DNA from: Rhizomicrobium sp.
GTDB taxonomy: Bacteria; Pseudomonadota; Alphaproteobacteria; Micropepsales; Micropepsaceae
Direction: 5' to 3'
DNA: 64,000 nucleotides
NCBI GenBank assembly: GCA_037200045.1
Contig: JBBCHM010000002.1
Location: 919,241-983,240 of the forward strand
Below are positions 60,188 through 64,000 of the stretch, one piece after another. Below the pieces are notes generated by a model, which was not told where the DNA came from, did no database searches, and saw nothing but the letters and a program-made list of their open reading frames with translations. The position numbers and the translations under genes were made by a program. Positions within the stretch are counted from its first letter, which is position 1. The number at the start of each line of letters is the position of its first letter.

Positions 60188-60358
60188 ATGACGTCGCTCG
60201 TTGGGCCCTTGGTCAATCCGAACACGCTCGAAGACCATTTCGACCGGATTGCGCAGCGCAGATCGCCGTTCCGGCATCCCGTGCTGCTTCTCCTGCTCGC
60301 CGCATTCATCGCTTCGGCGACGGCGGCAGCGCTCTACTACCACCAGATCCCGTTCTGA
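60188..60358 (+). CDS. Small single-span membrane protein (PL-x6-ED-x-F type)
   Basis: The ATG at 60188 with AGGAGG eight bases upstream gives 56 residues: MTSLVGPLVNPNTLEDHFDR, IAQRRSPFRHPV, then a helix VLLLLLAAFIASATAAALYY and end HQIPF. Its PLVNPNTLEDHF segment aligns with PLIPIRSFEDDF at 58897-59058, and both have a single membrane span after an acidic/basic N-terminus. I do not recognise the family. It lies just after the MBL-fold gene. Confidence 0.65.
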   Translation: MTSLVGPLVNPNTLEDHFDRIAQRRSPFRHPVLLLLLAAFIASATAAALYYHQIPF

Positions 60359-60401
60359 GTTCGAACGGCCGTGCCCGCCGCGCGAAGGCGGCGGGCGCGG
60401 A

Positions 60402-60689
60402 TCACGCCGCGTAGCCGTCCATCGCTTTCGCCATGTCGATGTCCTTCTGCGTCACGCCGCCGGCGTCGTGGGTCGAAAGCGTGACCTCGATCTTGTTGTA
60501 GACGTTGAACCATTCGGGATGGTGATCCATCTTCTCCGCCAGCAGGGCGGCGCGCGTCATGAAGGCGAAGGCGCGGTTGAAGTCCTTGAATTCGAAGGTC
60601 TTGGCGATGGCGTCGCGGCCGGCGACCTCTTTCCATCCCGCCAGCGACTTCAGCGCCGCGTCGCGCGCGGGGGCGGTCAGTTTTGTCAT
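60402..60689 (-). CDS. phhB: 4a-hydroxytetrahydrobiopterin dehydratase
   Basis: This 95-residue protein starts [20 protein letters not shown]. The family signature is [20 protein letters not shown] (EKxxHHPE-W) and [20 protein letters not shown]. It recycles pterin cofactor after phenylalanine hydroxylase; no phhA is in the window. It can alternatively act as a DCoH-like transcription cofactor. Confidence 0.95.
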   Translation of the reverse strand: MTKLTAPARDAALKSLAGWKEVAGRDAIAKTFEFKDFNRAFAFMTRAALLAEKMDHHPEWFNVYNKIEVTLSTHDAGGVTQKDIDMAKAMDGYAA

Positions 60690-60725
60690 GAATTCTCTCC
60701 CGGTTTGCCGTTAGTCTAGCGCGCC

Positions 60726-61124
60726 ATGGACTGGAACGACATCGAATCGCCTTCGCTCGCCGATTTCGAGGAGCTGGCGCGGCGCGCCTTCGAGGCCTTG
60801 CCGCGCGAGTTCCGCGGCCTCACCGGCGACATCGTCTTTCGCATCGAGGATTTTCCCGACGAGGACGTGATCCGCGACATGAAGCTGCAAAGCGAGTTCG
60901 ACATCCTGGGCCTGTTCCACGGCCCGCGCCTCGCCGACGAGATCGCCGGCCGCGTCCACGGGTATCAGACGATGATCTTCCTCTACCGCCGGCCGATCCT
61001 CGACTATTGGGCCGAGCATGCCGACACGCTGGGCGACATCGTGCGCCACGTCCTGATCCACGAGATCGGCCATCATTTCGGGCTGTCGGACGACGACATG
61101 CATGGGATCGAGGACGCGGGCTAG
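60726..61124 (+). CDS. Zincin-like metallopeptidase (MMP/PF06262 type)
   Basis: This 132-residue protein starts MDWNDIESPSLADFEELARR. The zinc motif is VRHVLIHEIGHHFGLSDDDM (HExxH...H with downstream Asp). The N-terminal part (FEALPREFRGLTGDIVFRIE, DILGLFHGP) matches the short bacterial metallopeptidase family with a minimal zincin. Substrate unknown. Its TAG stop shares CTAG with the TAG of the convergent thpR gene. Confidence 0.88.
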   Translation: MDWNDIESPSLADFEELARRAFEALPREFRGLTGDIVFRIEDFPDEDVIRDMKLQSEFDILGLFHGPRLADEIAGRVHGYQTMIFLYRRPILDYWAEHADTLGDIVRHVLIHEIGHHFGLSDDDMHGIEDAG

Positions 61125-61654
61125 CGCAATCTATAGGCCTGTTCGGCGCGGTAGATGCTGCCGTTGCTGGTCAGGACGCTGGAATAGAGGATGAAGCCGG
61201 CGACCGGGAACGGCACCGAACTGTAGAGCGCGTGATCGGTGAGATAGTCCATCACGCGGCCGACCGGCGTGCCGCGCAGGCGGGCCAGCGTGACATGCGG
61301 CGTGTATTTCTGGCGCTCCGGCGCAAGGCCGGCGCGCTGGATCGCGGTCTCGATCTTCTTTTGGAGGTGCAGAAGCGCCTCGTTGGGCCGCACCCCGGCC
61401 CACAGCGCGTGCGGGTGCTTGCCGCCGAATTCGCCGACCCCGTGCAGTTCGAGCGTGAAGGTGGGCGCCGCGATCGTCGCCAGCGCGTCGTGGATCGCGG
61501 CCGCGTCACGCCCGTCGACCTCGCCGATAAAGCGCAGGGTCAGATGAAGCTGCTCGCGCGTCTGCCAGCGCGCCCCGGGCACGCCGGCCTGAAGCAGCGC
61601 CAGCGACTGCGCGACGGTGTCGGGGATCGAAAGGGCGACGAACAGGCGCTGCAT
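61121..61654 (-). CDS. thpR: RNA 2',3'-cyclic phosphodiesterase
   Basis: This 177-residue 2H phosphoesterase starts MQRLFVALSIPDTVAQSLAL. The two HxTx motifs are EQLHLTLRFIGEV and KYTPHVTLARLRG, and FGGKHPHALWAGVRPNEALL is a family segment. It opens 2',3'-cyclic phosphate ends of RNA to 2'-phosphates. It begins 3 bp after the murJ stop. The longer same-phase frame to 62716 is a shadow of murJ. Confidence 0.93.
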   Translation of the reverse strand: MQRLFVALSIPDTVAQSLALLQAGVPGARWQTREQLHLTLRFIGEVDGRDAAAIHDALATIAAPTFTLELHGVGEFGGKHPHALWAGVRPNEALLHLQKKIETAIQRAGLAPERQKYTPHVTLARLRGTPVGRVMDYLTDHALYSSVPFPVAGFILYSSVLTSNGSIYRAEQAYRLR

Positions 61655-61656
61655 GG

Positions 61657-63195
61657 CTAGCTCTTGGAACGCGCCAGGCGGCCCAGCGGCAGCATCCGGC
61701 GGAAGGCGAGGACAATCACAAGATAAAGGCCGCCGCCCAGGCCCGCGGCCGCGGCCAGGTGGATCATGTCCCTGAGCCAGGGCGCACCAGCGGCATGCGC
61801 GGTCAAGTGAATGCCGGCATAGGCGCCGACGGCGGCGGCGGCGGCGGCCAACAGGGTCGGAAGAAGGGCGCGCTTGAGGTTGGCATCGATCACCAGCAGC
61901 GAACGGCTGCGGCCGGTCCAGATCAATTGCCCGACATTGAGCCAGGCGCCGAAGGCGGTGCCGAGCGCGATCCCGGCGACGCCCAGATGGAGACCCCAGA
62001 CCAGGACGAGCTTCATCGCGATGTTCGCGCCGAAAGCGACGAAAGTGATCCGCGCCGGCGTCGCGGTGTCGTGGCGGGCATAGAAGGTCGAGGCGAAGAT
62101 GCGCACCAGCGCGAAGGCGGGCAGTCCCACGCCGTAAGCGGCCAGTGCGGTCGCGGCCTGCGCCGCGGCGCGGGCGTCGAAGGCGCCATGGGCGAAGATC
62201 GCCGTCATGATCGTGTCCGGGATCGCGACGAACACCGCCGCGAAGGGCAGCGTCAGCAGCAGCGTCAGCGCGGCGGCATTGTTTTGCGCGGCATCCGATC
62301 CGGTGCGGTCGTTCTTCGCCAGGAGCGACGACATCCGCGGCAGCAGGACCGTGCCGAGCGCGATGCCCAGCACGCCCAGCGGCAATTGGTTGATCCGGTC
62401 GCCGTAATAGAGCGCGGTGCGACTTCCGGTGGCGAGGAAGCTCGCCAGCACCGTGTCGATCATCGGCGCGATCAGCGTCGTGGCGGTGCCGAGTGTCACG
62501 GCGCCCAGCGCCTTGAAGAATTCCTTCACCTCCGCCGTCCAGCGCGGCCAGACGATGCGCAAGTCGAGAGCGTCGCGCTTCGCCGCCCACAGCATGAAGA
62601 ACAACTGCGCGAAGCCGCCAAGGAGCACGCCCCAGGCAGCCGCATAGGCGGCATTGGGAAACCAGCGCCAGCAGACCAGCGTCGCGATCATGCCGAGGTT
62701 CTGGAAATTCGACCACGCGGCGGCGGCCCAGAACCGGTCGATGGCGTTCAGCATCGCCGAAAGCTGGATCGCGACCAGGGTGAGGATCAGATAGGGGAAG
62801 GTGATGCGCGCGAGGTCCACGGTTAGCGCCATCTGCGCCGGATTCTCGGCGAAGCCCGGCGCCAGCACGCTGACTATAAGGGGCATCGCAAAAAGCCCGC
62901 CGACCAGGATCGCGAGCTGCGCCAGCATCTGCCAGGAGAAAATCTGGTCGGCGAACCTGGCGGCCGCATCGGACTCGCCCCGCGCCTGCAGCGCGGCATA
63001 GCGCGGCAGGAAGGCGGGGTTGATCGCGCCTTCGCCGAAGATCGCGCGGAAATAGTTGGGAAACATGAAGGCGACGATCAAGGCGTCGGACAGGATGCCG
63101 TCGCCGATGATCCCCGCCATGAGTATGTCGCGCGCGAAGCCGGTGATGCGCGACAGGAGCGTGAAACCGCCGACCGAGAGGAGCCGCTGGAACAT
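61657..63195 (-). CDS. murJ: Lipid II flippase MurJ
   Basis: This 512-residue protein starts MFQRLLSVGGFTLLSRITGF with ARDILMAGIIGDG. About 14 helices; GEGAINPAFLPRYAALQARG, VLGIALGTVLLPRMSSLLAK and FYARHDTATPARITFVAFGA are MurJ/MviN signatures. It flips the lipid-linked peptidoglycan precursor across the inner membrane. It ends GRLARSKS at 61657 and begins 3 bp after the esterase gene. Confidence 0.96.
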   Translation of the reverse strand: MFQRLLSVGGFTLLSRITGFARDILMAGIIGDGILSDALIVAFMFPNYFRAIFGEGAINPAFLPRYAALQARGESDAAARFADQIFSWQMLAQLAILVGGLFAMPLIVSVLAPGFAENPAQMALTVDLARITFPYLILTLVAIQLSAMLNAIDRFWAAAAWSNFQNLGMIATLVCWRWFPNAAYAAAWGVLLGGFAQLFFMLWAAKRDALDLRIVWPRWTAEVKEFFKALGAVTLGTATTLIAPMIDTVLASFLATGSRTALYYGDRINQLPLGVLGIALGTVLLPRMSSLLAKNDRTGSDAAQNNAAALTLLLTLPFAAVFVAIPDTIMTAIFAHGAFDARAAAQAATALAAYGVGLPAFALVRIFASTFYARHDTATPARITFVAFGANIAMKLVLVWGLHLGVAGIALGTAFGAWLNVGQLIWTGRSRSLLVIDANLKRALLPTLLAAAAAAVGAYAGIHLTAHAAGAPWLRDMIHLAAAAGLGGGLYLVIVLAFRRMLPLGRLARSKS

Positions 63196-63198
63196 CGC

Positions 63199-63843
63199 CT
63201 AGCGCTTGCCCGCGCGCGCCTGCGCGATGAGCTGTTTCACATAAGGCAGGATGCGGTCCACGACGATCTTCACGCCGGCCGGATTGGGATGGATGCCGTC
63301 GGCCTGGTTGAGCCCGGGGTTCATCGCCACGCCGTCCAGGATGAAGGGATAGAACAGCACGCCGAATTTCCTGGCGAGCCTGGGATAGATCGGATCGAAC
63401 TGCGCGGCGTATTCCGGACCCAGATTGCGCGGCGCCTTCATGCCGGTGAGCAGAACGGGAACATGCGCCGCCTTCAGCTTCGTGAGCACGGCGGCGATAT
63501 TGGCCTCGGTCTGGGCCGGCGACTGGCCACGCAGCGCGTCGTTGGAACCGAGCTCGACGATGGCGGCGTCGGGATGGTCGGCGAGCGACCAGTCCAGCCG
63601 CGACAATCCGCCGGCCGAGGTGTCGCCGGAGACGCCGGCATTGATGAGCGTCGCGTCGATGTGTTCGGCGCGCAGGCGGTCCTGCAGCACGGCGGTGAAG
63701 TCCTGCCCGGGCGGCACGCCATAGCCCTGGGTCAGGCTGGTGCCGAGCGCGAGGATTTTCACCGGCGCGGCGTGAACCGCCGTCACGGAAAGGACAAAGG
63801 CGGCAAACATGCTAAGCAAATGCTTGTATCGGGCGCTGCTCAT
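63199..63843 (-). CDS. SGNH/GDSL arylesterase, TesA-like
   Basis: This 214-residue protein starts MSSARYKHLLSMFAAFVLSV with a Sec signal ending near VHA. Block I is ILALGTSLTQGYGVPPGQDF (nucleophile Ser), block II NAGVSGDTSAGG, block III VELGSNDALRG and block V ADGIHPNPAGVKIVVDRILP with Asp and His. It is a periplasmic esterase/lysophospholipase like TesA. It is divergent from an ABC ATPase gene 34 bp away, the usual tesA-ybbA arrangement. Confidence 0.93.
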   Translation of the reverse strand: MSSARYKHLLSMFAAFVLSVTAVHAAPVKILALGTSLTQGYGVPPGQDFTAVLQDRLRAEHIDATLINAGVSGDTSAGGLSRLDWSLADHPDAAIVELGSNDALRGQSPAQTEANIAAVLTKLKAAHVPVLLTGMKAPRNLGPEYAAQFDPIYPRLARKFGVLFYPFILDGVAMNPGLNQADGIHPNPAGVKIVVDRILPYVKQLIAQARAGKR

Positions 63844-63877
63844 CCCATATCGCCTGTAAGGTCCGCCCGAGTCATCG

Positions 63878-64000
63878 ATGCACAATCCCCCAGACGCCAT
63901 CGTATTGGAAGATGTGAGGCTGACGCTGTCCAGCGTCGCCGGGCCGGTGAACATCCTGAACGGCGTGTCGCTGACGGTGCCCGAGGGCGAGGCCGTGGCG
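63878..64000 (+). CDS. ABC transporter ATP-binding protein, N-terminal fragment (YbbA-like)
   Basis: The ATG at 63878 gives MHNPPDAIVLEDVRLTLSSV and AGPVNILNGVSLTVPEGEAVA up to the window edge (41 codons). This is the first strand-turn region of an ABC ATPase just before Walker A, and LNGVSLTVPEGE resembles LolD/YbbA. The divergent position from a TesA-like esterase supports YbbA. The rest is outside the window. Confidence 0.75.
   Translation, partial: MHNPPDAIVLEDVRLTLSSVAGPVNILNGVSLTVPEGEAVA

Overview
The window is high-GC DNA from an alphaproteobacterium. This is inferred from the gene order tRNA-Leu, tig, clpP, clpX, lon, hupB, tRNA-Val, tRNA-Asp, nuoA to nuoN, birA, coaX, rnj, mce, DUF1467, which is a well-known alphaproteobacterial block, and from rhizobial-type asparaginase II and large TonB-dependent receptors of the Caulobacter/Sphingomonas style. 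Genus cannot be fixed from the sequence.

Layout. 1-4700: the tail of a + strand gene (possibly a prolyl-tRNA synthetase), a palindromic repeat, a secreted protein of unknown function, an NCS2 purine permease, a DUF1467 protein, methylmalonyl-CoA epimerase and an unknown small protein. 4683-7904: rnj, coaX and birA. 7901-23144: the complete 14-gene complex I operon, all on the minus strand and tightly overlapped, with an extra lower-GC methyltransferase gene seated between nuoD and nuoE. 23381-26898: tRNA-Asp, two EF-hand lipoproteins, tRNA-Val, a membrane protein, a divergent PRPP synthase and HU. 27055-35925: lon, clpX, clpP, tig and tRNA-Leu (protein quality control), with a lasso-peptide-like pair (precursor plus asparagine-synthetase-like cyclase) placed between clpX and lon. 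36015-41040: two GNAT acetyltransferases, Nnr, an ABC exporter pair and a SpoU RNA methyltransferase. 41080-53335: mixed metabolism (asparaginase, quinone reductase, Nramp-like transporter, histidine kinase, thiC under a TPP riboswitch, a GNAT-DUF3224 fusion, creatininase family, CoA transferase). 53404-53973: a low-GC ParDE/RelE-type toxin-antitoxin pair. 54025-64000: acs, a TonB-dependent receptor, an MBL-fold hydrolase flanked by two related tiny membrane proteins, pterin dehydratase, a zincin, ThpR, MurJ, a TesA-like esterase and the start of its divergent ABC ATPase.

Two general points. First, nearly every gene from 282 to about 9.6 kb is broken by small indels (about 25 by eye), several at homopolymers, while the following 54 kb shows none. 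This looks like locally poor consensus rather than gene decay, and I treat these as real genes with damaged reading frames. Second, the conserved block has been opened at several places by extra genes (the RiPP pair between clpX and lon, the methyltransferase inside nuo, EF-hand/PRPP-synthase genes between hupB and tRNA-Asp). The RiPP pair and the nuo-embedded methyltransferase are the most likely novel systems here.
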